A stretch of 64,000 nucleotides of DNA, taken from assembly GCA_963782555.1 (NCBI GenBank), contig CAWAKB010000005.1, positions 558,001 to 622,000 of the forward strand, given 5' to 3'. Positions 8,890-19,094 of the stretch are shown in pieces. Made by a program: the position numbers and the translations under genes. Within the stretch, counting starts at the first letter, position 1. The number at the start of each line of letters is the position of its first letter. Below the pieces are notes generated by a model. That model had not been told where the DNA came from. It saw only the letters and a list, made by a program, of their open reading frames with translations, and ran no database searches. Origin of the DNA: Hyphomicrobium_A sp963782555. GTDB taxonomy: Bacteria; Pseudomonadota; Alphaproteobacteria; Rhizobiales; Hyphomicrobiaceae.

Positions 8890-9864
8890 ATGCGCTATGG
8901 CGAGGAAGATCGCGAGAGCCGCAATGTCGAGGACCGCCGCTCCGAGCGCGGTCCCATGTTCCGCTTTCCGGCCGGCATGGGCCGCGGCCGCACCGTGCAG
9001 ATCCCGCTCGGCAGCGGCGGCGTCAGCCTCGGCTCGCTTCTGATCATCGGCGTGCTTTTATTGCTCTTTGGCGTCAATCCGCTCGATCTGCTGAGCGAGG
9101 CCAACTATCCGCAAGTGCCGCAGATGCCGCATTCCGAGCAGGGCGCCCCGCGGCAGACGGCGGACCGCGGCGCACCCTCCGAGATACCAGGTCTGCCCGG
9201 CGGCCGCGCCGTGCACACCGAGGACGACATGAAGCGGTTCGTCTCGCAGGTGCTGGCCGACACCGAGGACGTGTGGGGCAAGGTGTTCGCCGGCTTCGGC
9301 CGCCACTACAGCGAGCCCTCGATGGTGCTGTTCACGAACGCGACGCGCACCGGGTGCGGCACTGGGCTTGCCGCCATGGGTCCCTTCTATTGTCCGCTCG
9401 ACCGCAAGATCTACATCGACCTTACCTTCTATGATCAGTTGAAGCGCCGCTTCGATGCGCCGGGCGATTTCGCCCAAGCCTACGTGATTGCGCACGAGGT
9501 CGGCCATCACGTGCAGAAGCTCTTAGGGATAGCCGACAAGGTTCAGGAGCTGAAAGACAGCGTCGGCGAGAGCGACTCCAACGCCCTGCAGGTGCGCATG
9601 GAGCTGCAGGCGGATTGCCTTGCGGGCGTGTGGGCCAACCGGAATGATCAGCTGCACAAGCGACTCGAGCCCGGCGACGTCGAGGAGGGCTTGAACGCTG
9701 CCAGCCAGATTGGCGACGATATGATCCAGCGTCGGACGCAGGGCTATGTCGTGCCCGACGCGTTCACGCATGGCACCTCCGCGCAGCGCGTGCGCTGGTT
9801 CAGCGCCGGCCTCAAAAGCGGCGACATCGCCAGCTGTGATACATTCAATACGAGCGATCTTTGA
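8890..9864 (+). CDS. Neutral zinc metallopeptidase, YpfJ family
   Basis: A 324-aa protein. The charged N-terminus is followed by a membrane-anchoring segment (about residues 48-66, LGSLLIIGVLLLLFGVN) and a Pro/Gln-rich linker. The peptidase domain has the zinc motif HEVGHHVQ at about residue 202 and a third ligand in ELQADCLAGVW at about 240. FYCPLDRKIYIDLTFYDQL is also typical. It is a bitopic protein with the domain probably in the periplasm; the substrate is unknown. A smaller paralogue follows directly downstream. Confidence 0.88.
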   Translation: MRYGEEDRESRNVEDRRSERGPMFRFPAGMGRGRTVQIPLGSGGVSLGSLLIIGVLLLLFGVNPLDLLSEANYPQVPQMPHSEQGAPRQTADRGAPSEIPGLPGGRAVHTEDDMKRFVSQVLADTEDVWGKVFAGFGRHYSEPSMVLFTNATRTGCGTGLAAMGPFYCPLDRKIYIDLTFYDQLKRRFDAPGDFAQAYVIAHEVGHHVQKLLGIADKVQELKDSVGESDSNALQVRMELQADCLAGVWANRNDQLHKRLEPGDVEEGLNAASQIGDDMIQRRTQGYVVPDAFTHGTSAQRVRWFSAGLKSGDIASCDTFNTSDL

Positions 9865-9936
9865 GTGCAAGGATCGAAATGGCTCTAACGGAACGACTGG
9901 GGGTCTGGGCCACTTTGTAGGCAGGAGGCTTGTGCC

Positions 9937-10773
9937 TTGAGGCGGAGCGCTCGCAAGCGAACGATGGCGATGATGGCCACGGTCATCGGGGCTGCCGCTG
10001 CGATTGCGTCCGCTTTCCATCCTGGCTCATTGGCACGCGCCCAGGAGGGCCCGGCGCAGCGGGCAACGCCTCCCGCAGACGCGGCTGGCGTGCCGGGACC
10101 GGCCCAGCTTGGCGAGGAGAGCGTCGCCCCGCCCCGCGGCAAGCGCTTGCGCGCCATCGTGGCGCACGCCTTCGACAACTCGATCCTCACCTGGAAGCGT
10201 CTGATCAAGCCGCGGTCAACCGAGATCGAGGAAATCAATTTGCGCTTCGTGACGCGGCTCGGGCCCACCAATTGCTACGGGCTATATGCCGGCGAGGGCC
10301 CTGCCTACTGCAGCGGCAACCACACGGTGTTCGTCGGCACCCGCGAGGCCAACCGCCTGATGGAAAGGTTCGGTCCACGCGCCGAGGCCGGGATCGCGTT
10401 CCTCATTGGTCACGAGATGGGCCATCACATCCAGAACATCTTCGGCCGCTTCCAGCTCCTGAGCTACCTCATCGCCGGCGCCCCGGCGCGCCGCACGTAT
10501 CTGGTGCGCCATTTCGAGCTGGAGGCCGACTGCTACGCCGGCGTGTGGATCCACGCGAGTCCGGCGTGGGCCAAGTCCGCCCGTTTCAGGTCGGACATGA
10601 TGGATGTGCTGGCCAGCATCGGCGACGACGCGATTCTGGGGCGCAGCGCCGACGGCAGCGCGCCGCCGCAGGGTTTGCACGGGACATCCGAGCAGCGCAC
10701 GCGCTGGTTCGTGCGAGGTGCAAAAAGCGGCGATTGGCACGCCTGCAACGCATTCGCGGCCATCGCCCCTTAG
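9937..10773 (+). CDS. Neutral zinc metallopeptidase paralogue, secreted
   Basis: A 278-aa protein initiated at a TTG (9937), supported by the perfect AGGAGG at about 9923; the ATG at 9964 is an alternative. It has a signal peptide rather than the membrane anchor of its neighbour (MATVIGAAAAIASAF...LARAQ). The zinc site is intact, with HEMGHHIQNIFG at about residue 159 and FELEADCYAGVW downstream, so both tandem copies should be active. GLHGTSEQRTRWFVRGAKSGDWHACNAF mirrors the C-terminus of the upstream gene. This points to an old tandem duplication in which one copy became soluble. Confidence 0.85.
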   Translation: MRRSARKRTMAMMATVIGAAAAIASAFHPGSLARAQEGPAQRATPPADAAGVPGPAQLGEESVAPPRGKRLRAIVAHAFDNSILTWKRLIKPRSTEIEEINLRFVTRLGPTNCYGLYAGEGPAYCSGNHTVFVGTREANRLMERFGPRAEAGIAFLIGHEMGHHIQNIFGRFQLLSYLIAGAPARRTYLVRHFELEADCYAGVWIHASPAWAKSARFRSDMMDVLASIGDDAILGRSADGSAPPQGLHGTSEQRTRWFVRGAKSGDWHACNAFAAIAP

Positions 10774-10791
10774 CTGGGGCTCAGGCGCAGA

Positions 10792-11676
10792 TCAGAGCGC
10801 GTTGCCGCGATAGGTGCTGACCTCGCAGGGCAGGCCTCTGCTTTCCATCACATTGCAAAGGCTTTTCGCTTCCGCGGTCGATGCGACGGGGCCGACGACG
10901 AGGCCGTAGGTGCGCTTGCTGGCCTTGCCGTTGACGACGTAGCGCGGGTGGAGATTGCGCATCGCATCGGCATGGCGATCGGTCAGAATGCTCCAGTTGA
11001 GCCGCAGGGAATCGATCGATGGGCCCCTGGCAAGGATCACGCCGACGGGTAGCGGCTTGGTCGCCGTCTTTGCATTGACGGCCGGCGGCACGGTGGTGAC
11101 CGTGCGTTTGATGCTGCCCGTCTCGATGCTATCGGTGTCTTTTGGAGCTGCGTTGATCAGCTTGGCGCTCTTCTGCGGCGCCGGCGCGTGCACCTCCTGG
11201 GCGGTGGGTCCGACCGGCGGCCTGAATGTCTTGGCAGCGGTCGTCTTTCCCGGTTTGGGTGTGGGCGTCGGAGGAATGGCGGCAGCAGGATGGCCCGGCG
11301 CGCTCGCGGCGTGTGGCGGCTCCGGCGCACTCGGCGGCGCGGCAGTCTCGAGCGCGCTCACCCTCTGCGTGAGATCTTGATCACGGTTGGCCGCGTCCTG
11401 CACGGCGATCTTGAGGTTGGCGACATCCATTTTTACCTCGCCGACCGTACGCGCCAGCGGCTCGATGTCGGCGAGCCCGCGCTGCACATCGCGTTTGGTC
11501 TGCGCGAGCTTCTGTTCGATGTCGGCTGTGTTGCGCGCGGCGCCCGCAAACATGTGCGGTCGCAAGCCCAAAAGGGCAAGATAGGCCAGAGCGAAACTGG
11601 CTATCGCCATCCAGATCATCACGTAGGGTGTCAGGATTCGGCGTCGTGCCGGGCCGGAGGTCGAGAGAACGGACAT
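10792..11676 (-). CDS. Membrane-anchored protein with SPOR-like C-terminus
   Basis: A 294-aa protein from the ATG at 11676; the open frame continues upstream but without protein-like composition. There is one N-terminal transmembrane segment (about residues 18-40), a coiled-coil-like stretch (DIEQKLAQTKRDVQRGLADIEPLARTVGEVK, in part), a long Ala/Pro/Thr linker and a C-terminal region resembling SPOR (YGLVVGPVASTAEAKSLCNVMESRG). SPOR domains bind denuded peptidoglycan at division sites. A second, TPR-linked SPOR protein lies at 15464-16765. Confidence 0.65.
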   Translation of the reverse strand: MSVLSTSGPARRRILTPYVMIWMAIASFALAYLALLGLRPHMFAGAARNTADIEQKLAQTKRDVQRGLADIEPLARTVGEVKMDVANLKIAVQDAANRDQDLTQRVSALETAAPPSAPEPPHAASAPGHPAAAIPPTPTPKPGKTTAAKTFRPPVGPTAQEVHAPAPQKSAKLINAAPKDTDSIETGSIKRTVTTVPPAVNAKTATKPLPVGVILARGPSIDSLRLNWSILTDRHADAMRNLHPRYVVNGKASKRTYGLVVGPVASTAEAKSLCNVMESRGLPCEVSTYRGNAL

Positions 11677-12061
11677 ATCTTCAGCTTCCGCGGTTGGGTG
11701 TAAAAACGCTGGGTGGGATGAAGCCCGATTCGCTTGGTCGAACCAACGCACACCACGCCGAACCATGCGCGGACTGCAGTAGAATCGAGGCAGATGGTGG
11801 TTGAGTCCCGCCTGTGGGGTCAACGCGGCGCGCGCGAAACGGCCGTAGGATCTGTGGACGGGGAATCGGAGCGCTCAGAACACTGCGATTCGCGCCGAAT
11901 CCGCGCCCTGCTGTGCTCCAAGTGCCACAACTATTCGCGGCGGTCGGGGCTGCTGCGGGCGCGCAGTGGGCTTCCGCTCTGTTCGTAGGTCGAGCTGAAC
12001 GGTATGAAGTCCCCGCCGCCAACCACTGGTCCGAGGCAGTGCTGCTACTTTTAGAGGCCCG
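11677..12061. other. Intergenic region without a recognisable gene
   Basis: The 385 bp between the divergent SPOR-like gene and glmU. No reading frame here has protein-like composition. It presumably holds the promoters of both genes; an AGAGG just before the glmU ATG is the likely ribosome site. Confidence 0.5.
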
Positions 12062-13417
12062 ATGACACGCCATCCCCTGCTCATCGTCATTCTTGCGGCC
12101 GGAGAGGGCACGCGCATGCAATCTGCGCTGCCCAAGGTGCTGCATAAGATCGGCGGCCGCTCCATGCTTGCGCACGTGCTTTCCGTCGTGCAGGAGCTCG
12201 GCGCCCAATCGGTTGCGGTGGTGGTCGGTCCGGACATGGATGCGGTCCGCGACGAGGCGCTTGCGCAGGTCCCGACGGTGCGCGTGTTCCTACAACCCGA
12301 GCGCAAGGGGACGGCAGACGCGTTGCTAGCCGCGCGCGAGGCGCTTGCGCAGCATTCGGGCGACGTGCTGGTCCTCTATGCGGACACGCCGCTTCTCACC
12401 GCGGCGACGCTCGAGCGCGTGCTCGGTCGTCTCGACGATGGCGCCGGCATCGCGGTCCTGGGCTTTGAGGCAAAGGATCCGGCTGGCTACGGACGCCTTC
12501 TGAGCGCGGGACCCTGGCTCAAGGCCATCCGCGAGGACAAGGACGCGAGCGCGGAGGAGCGCCGGCTCACGCTGTGCAGCTCGGGCGTCATGGCCTTTCG
12601 TCTCGGGAAACTCGAGGACGTGCTGGCGCGCATCGGTAACGGCAACGCCAAGGGTGAGTTCTATCTGACGGACGTGGTGGAGGTGGCGGGACGCGACGGC
12701 GTACGCGCCGCTGCCGTCATCTGCGCCGAGGATGAGGTGATGGGCGTCAACTCGCGCGAGCAGCTCAGCGTCGCCGAGGGGATCTTCCAGAGGCGCGCGC
12801 GGCTCGCGGCGATGCATGCCGGCGCTACGCTGATCGGGCCGGAGACCGTGTGGTTCTCCTGGGACACCAAGATCGGCCGCGACGTCGTGGTCGAGCCCAA
12901 CGTCTTCCTCGGACCCGGCGTCGTGATCGAGGACGGCGCGGAGATCAAGGCCAACACCTACATCGAGCAATCGCACATCGGGCGCGGTGCGCGTGTCGGG
13001 CCCTACGCGCGCCTACGCCCCGGCGCCGACGTCGGTGCGGGCGCGCGTGTCGGCAACTTCGTCGAGCTCAAGAATGTGCGGCTGCGCGAAGGGGCCAAAG
13101 CCAACCATCTTTCCTACCTCGGCGATGCCGACGTGGGCGCCGGCGCCAACATCGGCGCGGGGACGATCTTCTGCAACTACGACGGCTTCTTCAAGCACCG
13201 CACCGAGATCGGAGACAGGGTCTTCGTCGGCTCGAACTCCTCGCTGGTGGCGCCCGTGAAGATCGGCGAAGGGGCCTACATCGGCTCGGGCAGCGTCATC
13301 ACCAAGGACGTGGCCGCCGACGCGCTGGCGCTCTCACGCTGCGAGCAGACGGAGCGCCCCGGCTGGGCCGCAAAGTTCCGCGCCATGATGAGCCGGCGCA
13401 AGGCCGGGAAAAAGTGA
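12062..13417 (+). CDS. glmU: Bifunctional GlcN-1-P acetyltransferase / UDP-GlcNAc pyrophosphorylase
   Basis: A 451-aa protein of normal length. The N-terminal nucleotidyltransferase domain has LAAGEGTRMQSALPKVLHKI at about residues 11-30; the C-terminal left-handed beta-helix acetyltransferase shows hexapeptide repeats (IGRGARVGPYARLRPGADVG, VGAGANIGAGTIFCNYDG). It makes UDP-GlcNAc, the precursor of peptidoglycan, LPS and any GlcNAc polymer. It is followed by glmS after 120 bp on the same strand, the classic glmU-glmS pair covering both ends of the pathway. Confidence 0.97.
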   Translation: MTRHPLLIVILAAGEGTRMQSALPKVLHKIGGRSMLAHVLSVVQELGAQSVAVVVGPDMDAVRDEALAQVPTVRVFLQPERKGTADALLAAREALAQHSGDVLVLYADTPLLTAATLERVLGRLDDGAGIAVLGFEAKDPAGYGRLLSAGPWLKAIREDKDASAEERRLTLCSSGVMAFRLGKLEDVLARIGNGNAKGEFYLTDVVEVAGRDGVRAAAVICAEDEVMGVNSREQLSVAEGIFQRRARLAAMHAGATLIGPETVWFSWDTKIGRDVVVEPNVFLGPGVVIEDGAEIKANTYIEQSHIGRGARVGPYARLRPGADVGAGARVGNFVELKNVRLREGAKANHLSYLGDADVGAGANIGAGTIFCNYDGFFKHRTEIGDRVFVGSNSSLVAPVKIGEGAYIGSGSVITKDVAADALALSRCEQTERPGWAAKFRAMMSRRKAGKK

Positions 13418-13537
13418 CGCGGCTACCTCAAAGAGCCATGTTGCAGCGCCAGAATCACTGAAACAGAGTGTGATTTGAGGGACATATTAAGCAATCGATA
13501 GCATGATTGTGCGCTTCGAAACGTAGGACCCAATCCC

Positions 13538-15358
<1,821 letters not shown>

Positions 15359-15463
15359 GGGAAAACAACCGACTGGCGCGGCCGTGGATTTGCCTCTATG
15401 TCGTGCTTGAAATAACGTCTGGCTTCAAACGGTTGAGGCCCGTCGTGGAACGGGTGCACTCTG

Positions 15464-16765
15464 GTGGGGTCGATGGGGCAACTACTTCGCAGTCTCGCTG
15501 TCGTCGCCGCGCTGCTCGTGGGCGCGCCGCCACTGGCTGCGTTTCAGGGGCCTGTGCAAACGCCGAGCGGCCCCAAGAAGGCCCCCGCCAAGCCTGCCGA
15601 GCAGAAGGCCGTTGAGCAGAAGCCCGCTGAGCAGAAGGCTGCCGAGCAGAAGGGCAAGCCTTCCCCTCCGAAAGACGACAAGGCCGCTAAGGCGACGCAA
15701 CGGATGCTGGACACGGGCGTCGCCGCTTACGAGGCGGGCAAGCTCAACGAGGCATTCCGCGCCTTCGACACGGCAATCCACAGCGGCGGTCTCAAGAGCC
15801 AGCAGCTGGCAAAGGCGCTCTACTATCGCGGGCTCACCTATCGCAAGCGGGGCAAGCCCAGTCTTGCCATCCCGGACCTGACCAGCGCCATCTGGCTCAA
15901 GGATGGGCTGTCTGCCACCGATAGGCAGGAGGCCATGTCCGTTCGCGCCGAGGCCTATCGCGACGCCGGTGTCGGCGACGTGCCGGGCGTCTCGCAGACC
16001 GCGACGGCTGCTTCCGCCGCCCCCGCCGGATGGCAGACGGCGATGAGCGGCTCGCCGGCCATTTCCTCTCCGGTTCCTGCACCCGTTGCCTCCTCCGTGC
16101 CGCCGCAACCATCGGCCCCGGTCAGCGCACCACAAATGGCGGCCTATGAGCCGGCCAGTCCGCCGGCGCCTCCAAAGACCTCCAGCTCCAGCGGTAGCGG
16201 CGGCGGCTTCTTCAGCAGCATCACCAGCCTGTTCGGCGGCTCGTCGAGCTCCAGCAGCAGCGAAGACGTGACGACGTCGTCGATACCTGCGGCGCCCGCA
16301 CCTGCGATCAGCGCTTGGAGCCAGACGACCGAGATCGCGACGCCCGCAGCAGCTCCCCCTGAGAGCGCACCCGCGGCTGCGCGGCCAGCTCCGGTGCAGC
16401 CGCCTCCGACCCAGCAAGCCGCACTTGCGCCGCCCGAGCACTTCGCCACCCAAAGGCAGGTGACAGCGGTGGCGCCGCCTATGACAGAGCCGCCAAAGAC
16501 GACCGCGGCACGGAGCGGCAAGTTCCACGTGCAGGTTGCGACGGTGCGCTCGCGCAGCGAGGCTTATGCGCTTGCCGTGCGCCTCGTCTCGCAGCACTCG
16601 AGCCAGATGGGGTCACGCCGGCCCCAGGTGGACAAGACCGTCATCGGCAGCATGGGCACGTTCTATCGCGTGAGCGTCGGACCCTATGCCAGCGCCGAGG
16701 AGTCAAAGCAGCTCTGCGGCACCTTGCGCACGAACGGATACGACTGCCTCGTCATCACCGAGTAG
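15464..16765 (+). CDS. Secreted TPR/SPOR-domain protein
   Basis: A 433-aa protein. The signal peptide spans about residues 1-26, then comes a Lys/Ala/Glu repeat region with repeated AEQK/VEQK units. A TPR-like block (TGVAAYEAGKLNEAFRAFD, YYRGLTYRKRGKPSLAI) is followed by a long Ser/Pro/Ala linker containing GGGFFSSITSLFGG and a C-terminal SPOR domain (KFHVQVATVRSRSEAYALA, YRVSVGPYASAEESKQLC). This architecture suggests a periplasmic peptidoglycan-binding scaffold. The ATG at 15464 or 15473 could be used. It follows glmS by 105 bp on the same strand. Confidence 0.75.
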   Translation: MGSMGQLLRSLAVVAALLVGAPPLAAFQGPVQTPSGPKKAPAKPAEQKAVEQKPAEQKAAEQKGKPSPPKDDKAAKATQRMLDTGVAAYEAGKLNEAFRAFDTAIHSGGLKSQQLAKALYYRGLTYRKRGKPSLAIPDLTSAIWLKDGLSATDRQEAMSVRAEAYRDAGVGDVPGVSQTATAASAAPAGWQTAMSGSPAISSPVPAPVASSVPPQPSAPVSAPQMAAYEPASPPAPPKTSSSSGSGGGFFSSITSLFGGSSSSSSSEDVTTSSIPAAPAPAISAWSQTTEIATPAAAPPESAPAAARPAPVQPPPTQQAALAPPEHFATQRQVTAVAPPMTEPPKTTAARSGKFHVQVATVRSRSEAYALAVRLVSQHSSQMGSRRPQVDKTVIGSMGTFYRVSVGPYASAEESKQLCGTLRTNGYDCLVITE

Positions 16766-16908
16766 CGCCAGCGTCCCGTTGTGAGCCTTCGCATAGGATC
16801 TCGTCGGCACTCTTTAGCTCTGCCGCGATCCGTGTGAAGATCGTGGCCCATCCGCCTGCCGACCGGAAACAGGCCAGCCCTCTGCACCACCCCAATGTGG
16901 ACCGCAAC

Positions 16909-17742
16909 ATGAGCGCACCCGATCCCAAGGACGGTCAGTCTGGCAGCACGCCCTCGCAGCTGCGCGCGGGGCTGGCGCGGCTGACGCGACAGGATCAGCC
17001 GGCGTCCTGGCACATCGGCGCGCGGCTCAGGAACTACTTCCTGACCGGTCTCGTCATCGTCGGCCCCGTCACCATCACGCTCTATTTCGTGTGGTGGTTC
17101 ATCAACGTCACCGACGCCTGGATCAAGCCGTTCGTGCCCAAGGCGTACCTGCCCGACACCTACCTGCCGTTCGCGGTGCCGGGCTTCGGCCTCATCGTCG
17201 GCATCGTGGCGCTGACGCTGATCGGCGCGCTCGCCGCCAACCTGCTGGGCCGCACCCTCATCAGCTACGGCGAGCAGATGGTGGGCGGCATGCCGATCGT
17301 GCGCAACGTCTACCGCGCCTTGAAGCAGATCTTCGAGTTCGTCGTCTCCGCCACCGGCCCGGGGCAGGCCTTCCAGAAGGTGGGGCTCATCGAGTTTCCC
17401 TCAAAAGGCCTGTGGTCGATCGTGTTCGTGACCGGCGAGACCACGGGCGAGGTCGGCGCGGTGGCGCCGGGCGGCGAGAGCGACCTCTTGACGGTGTTCA
17501 TGCCGACCGGGATCGTGCCGCCGACCGGGTTCGTCTGCTTCCTGCCGCGGCGCAATGTGCTCATGCTCGACATGACCATCGAGGACGCCGCCAAGGTGAT
17601 CATATCGGCCGGCATGGTGACGCCGGAGAGCCAGGCCAAGCTCAAAGAGCTGGCCGAGCAGGCCAGACGCCAGCAGGCGCTGCGCAAGGCGCAACCAAAA
17701 GAGAAGAGCAGCCCGCGCCCGCCCAAGATCACCACGAGCTAG
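16909..17742 (+). CDS. DUF502 family membrane protein
   Basis: A 277-aa protein from the ATG at 16909; an in-frame ATG at 16834 adds 25 non-conserved residues. Two transmembrane segments (YFLTGLVIVGPVTITLYFVW; GFGLIVGIVALTLIGALAANL) precede the DUF502 hallmarks: PIVRNVYRALKQIFEFV, FPSKGLWSIVFVTG and VFMPTGIVPPTGFVCFLPR. The C-terminus is a basic, helical tail. The family is widespread next to envelope and recG genes in alphaproteobacteria but its function is unknown. Confidence 0.88.
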   Translation: MSAPDPKDGQSGSTPSQLRAGLARLTRQDQPASWHIGARLRNYFLTGLVIVGPVTITLYFVWWFINVTDAWIKPFVPKAYLPDTYLPFAVPGFGLIVGIVALTLIGALAANLLGRTLISYGEQMVGGMPIVRNVYRALKQIFEFVVSATGPGQAFQKVGLIEFPSKGLWSIVFVTGETTGEVGAVAPGGESDLLTVFMPTGIVPPTGFVCFLPRRNVLMLDMTIEDAAKVIISAGMVTPESQAKLKELAEQARRQQALRKAQPKEKSSPRPPKITTS

Positions 17743-17794
17743 GCGCCGCCGCCTCTCAACTGACGGCCGCAGTGAGAGGGGCGCTCTCCTCCTT

Positions 17795-17954
17795 GTCATC
17801 CTCGGGCTTGTCCCGAGGACCCACGCAGCCGCATACTCCAACGCTGACGCGATGAATTCGTACTGGGTGCACATCCTCACCAGCCAGCCGCGTGGGACGC
17901 TCTGGCGTTGGAGCGAGCCGAGCCCTGGGTCCTCGGGACAAGCCCGAGGATGAC
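17795..17954. repeat. REP-like element: two 28-bp arms in inverted orientation
   Basis: Arm 17795-17822 and arm 17927-17954 are perfect reverse complements over 28 bp. Each arm also folds on itself (CCTCGGG - 5-nt loop - CCCGAGG). Paired palindromic units about 130 bp apart in an intergenic gap are typical of REP/BIME-type extragenic repeats, which in alphaproteobacteria often carry the core CTCGGGCTTGTCCCGAG. They may act as terminators or mRNA stabilisers for the upstream DUF502 gene. Confidence 0.8.
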
Positions 17955-17996
17955 ACCTAGGGGCAAGTTGGTGCCCATATCACCGTGGGGTGAAAT

Positions 17997-18107
17997 TCAC
18001 GCCGCCCGAAACAGGCGCACGGCGTCGTCGCACTCGAAGATGTAAAGCAGCGTGCGTAAGGCCTGCCCGCGCCCGCTCGCCAGATGCGGGTTGTTCGACA
18101 GGACGAG
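17997..18107 (-). pseudogene. Duplicated 3' end of recG
   Basis: The minus strand encodes LSNNPHLASGRGQALRTLLY followed by IFECDDAVRLFRAA and a stop, against LGSDPHLASARGQALRTLLY and IFECDEAVRLFRAA at the end of recG (19095-19205). Hand alignment gives about 98 of 111 identical bases, including the stop codon. No further recG sequence is present. The copy ends within about 10 bp of the stop codon of the AbiJ-like gene, so recG, that gene and this tail form a bracketed unit. Confidence 0.85.
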
Positions 18108-18116
18108 TCCGCGCGG

Positions 18117-18953
18117 TTAAGTGCCCCGCGCCACCAGGTACGACACGAACGTCGCGCACGCGCCCAGCATGAACAGCGCATCGGCCTCATCCACCTGGGC
18201 CTCGTCGCCGAACACGAGCGCGTGGCGCACGCCCTCCTCGTCGCTTGAGTAGCCGTAGAGCGAGCCAAAGGCAGCCTTGAGGCTGCCGTGCAGGTGACCT
18301 CGCTGCTCCAGCACCCTGAGCGCTGCTCCCAGAGTGTCGGTGCCCGGCGCGAGGCGCACCGCCATTGCCTCTACGGCGTGGATGCTCTCGCGCACGCAGC
18401 CCGTCCAATCCGCATCGCGAAGTGCTACGCCCGCCGCAATGAGTTGCTTGCGAGCCGCCGTGGCATTATTGGCCTCTGCGTCCGCGATGGCCCGCTCGAA
18501 CGCTTCGGCTTGCTCTTCTGTGCCAATGGCAGCGATGTACTGGTTGTCGAAGACGCGATAGGCGGCGCGCGCCACGACAAACGCGTCGGCAAGTTCACGC
18601 TTCAGCTCGCCGCTGCATCGAGGATGACGCACCAAGAATTCGACCAGATCGAACAGTTCGCCGAGGTTGGCACGATCGATAAAGTTCTTAAGGCGCTGTT
18701 GAGTTTTGCGCGCCTCGTAGTCGAATGTCTCTGCCGAATCCCTGAAGAAGAGAACGTGCAGGTCCGTCGCGACCCGCCTCCATTTGTCGCTGAACACAGC
18801 AGGGGCATACATCGCGTAGGATTCGCGGTTGATTTCGAGGCCAATGTAATAATAAAGGAGACGGCGCAACTTTGCTGACACCTCGCCCAGCTTGAGCTGC
18901 GGTGGGATGGGCTTAAGGCCAGTCCGCTGAGAGAACGGTATGTCGCTTGCCAT
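18117..18953 (-). CDS. Abortive-infection AbiJ-like protein (AbiJ N-terminal domain 4 type)
   Basis: About 278 aa from the ATG at 18953 (a TTG at 18971 extends the frame by six codons). The N-terminus SDIPFSQRTGLKPIPPQLKL and the following helix (AKLRRLLYYYIGLEI) resemble the AbiJ_NTD4 domain. The C-terminal block has the pattern SIHAVEAMAVRL, LHGSLKAAFGSLYGYSSDEE and GVRHALVFGDEAQVDEADAL, seen in HEPN-like AbiJ C-termini. Members act in abortive infection, probably as RNases; function here is inferred. It sits between recG and a duplicate recG tail, like inserted defence cargo. Confidence 0.62.
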   Translation of the reverse strand: MASDIPFSQRTGLKPIPPQLKLGEVSAKLRRLLYYYIGLEINRESYAMYAPAVFSDKWRRVATDLHVLFFRDSAETFDYEARKTQQRLKNFIDRANLGELFDLVEFLVRHPRCSGELKRELADAFVVARAAYRVFDNQYIAAIGTEEQAEAFERAIADAEANNATAARKQLIAAGVALRDADWTGCVRESIHAVEAMAVRLAPGTDTLGAALRVLEQRGHLHGSLKAAFGSLYGYSSDEEGVRHALVFGDEAQVDEADALFMLGACATFVSYLVARGT

Positions 18954-19094
18954 GGGGTGCCTATATCCCAAATCGCTTCGTTCGAATGGACGAAATGGCT
19001 GAACCGACGTCCAATTCAGTCTCCCTTCAATCGAGCCTTTACATCAAAGCCCGCGAGGCACGGGGCAAAAGGCCGCGAACTGGCATTGCGCGCC

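Larger units (their letters stand above)
17743..18116. other. Gene-free interval holding a REP-like inverted repeat and a recG-tail copy
   Basis: The 374 bp between the DUF502 gene and the AbiJ-like gene hold no intact gene. They contain a 28-bp inverted repeat pair (17795-17822 and 17927-17954) and a diverged duplicate of the recG 3' end (17997-18107), each listed separately. Confidence 0.8.
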
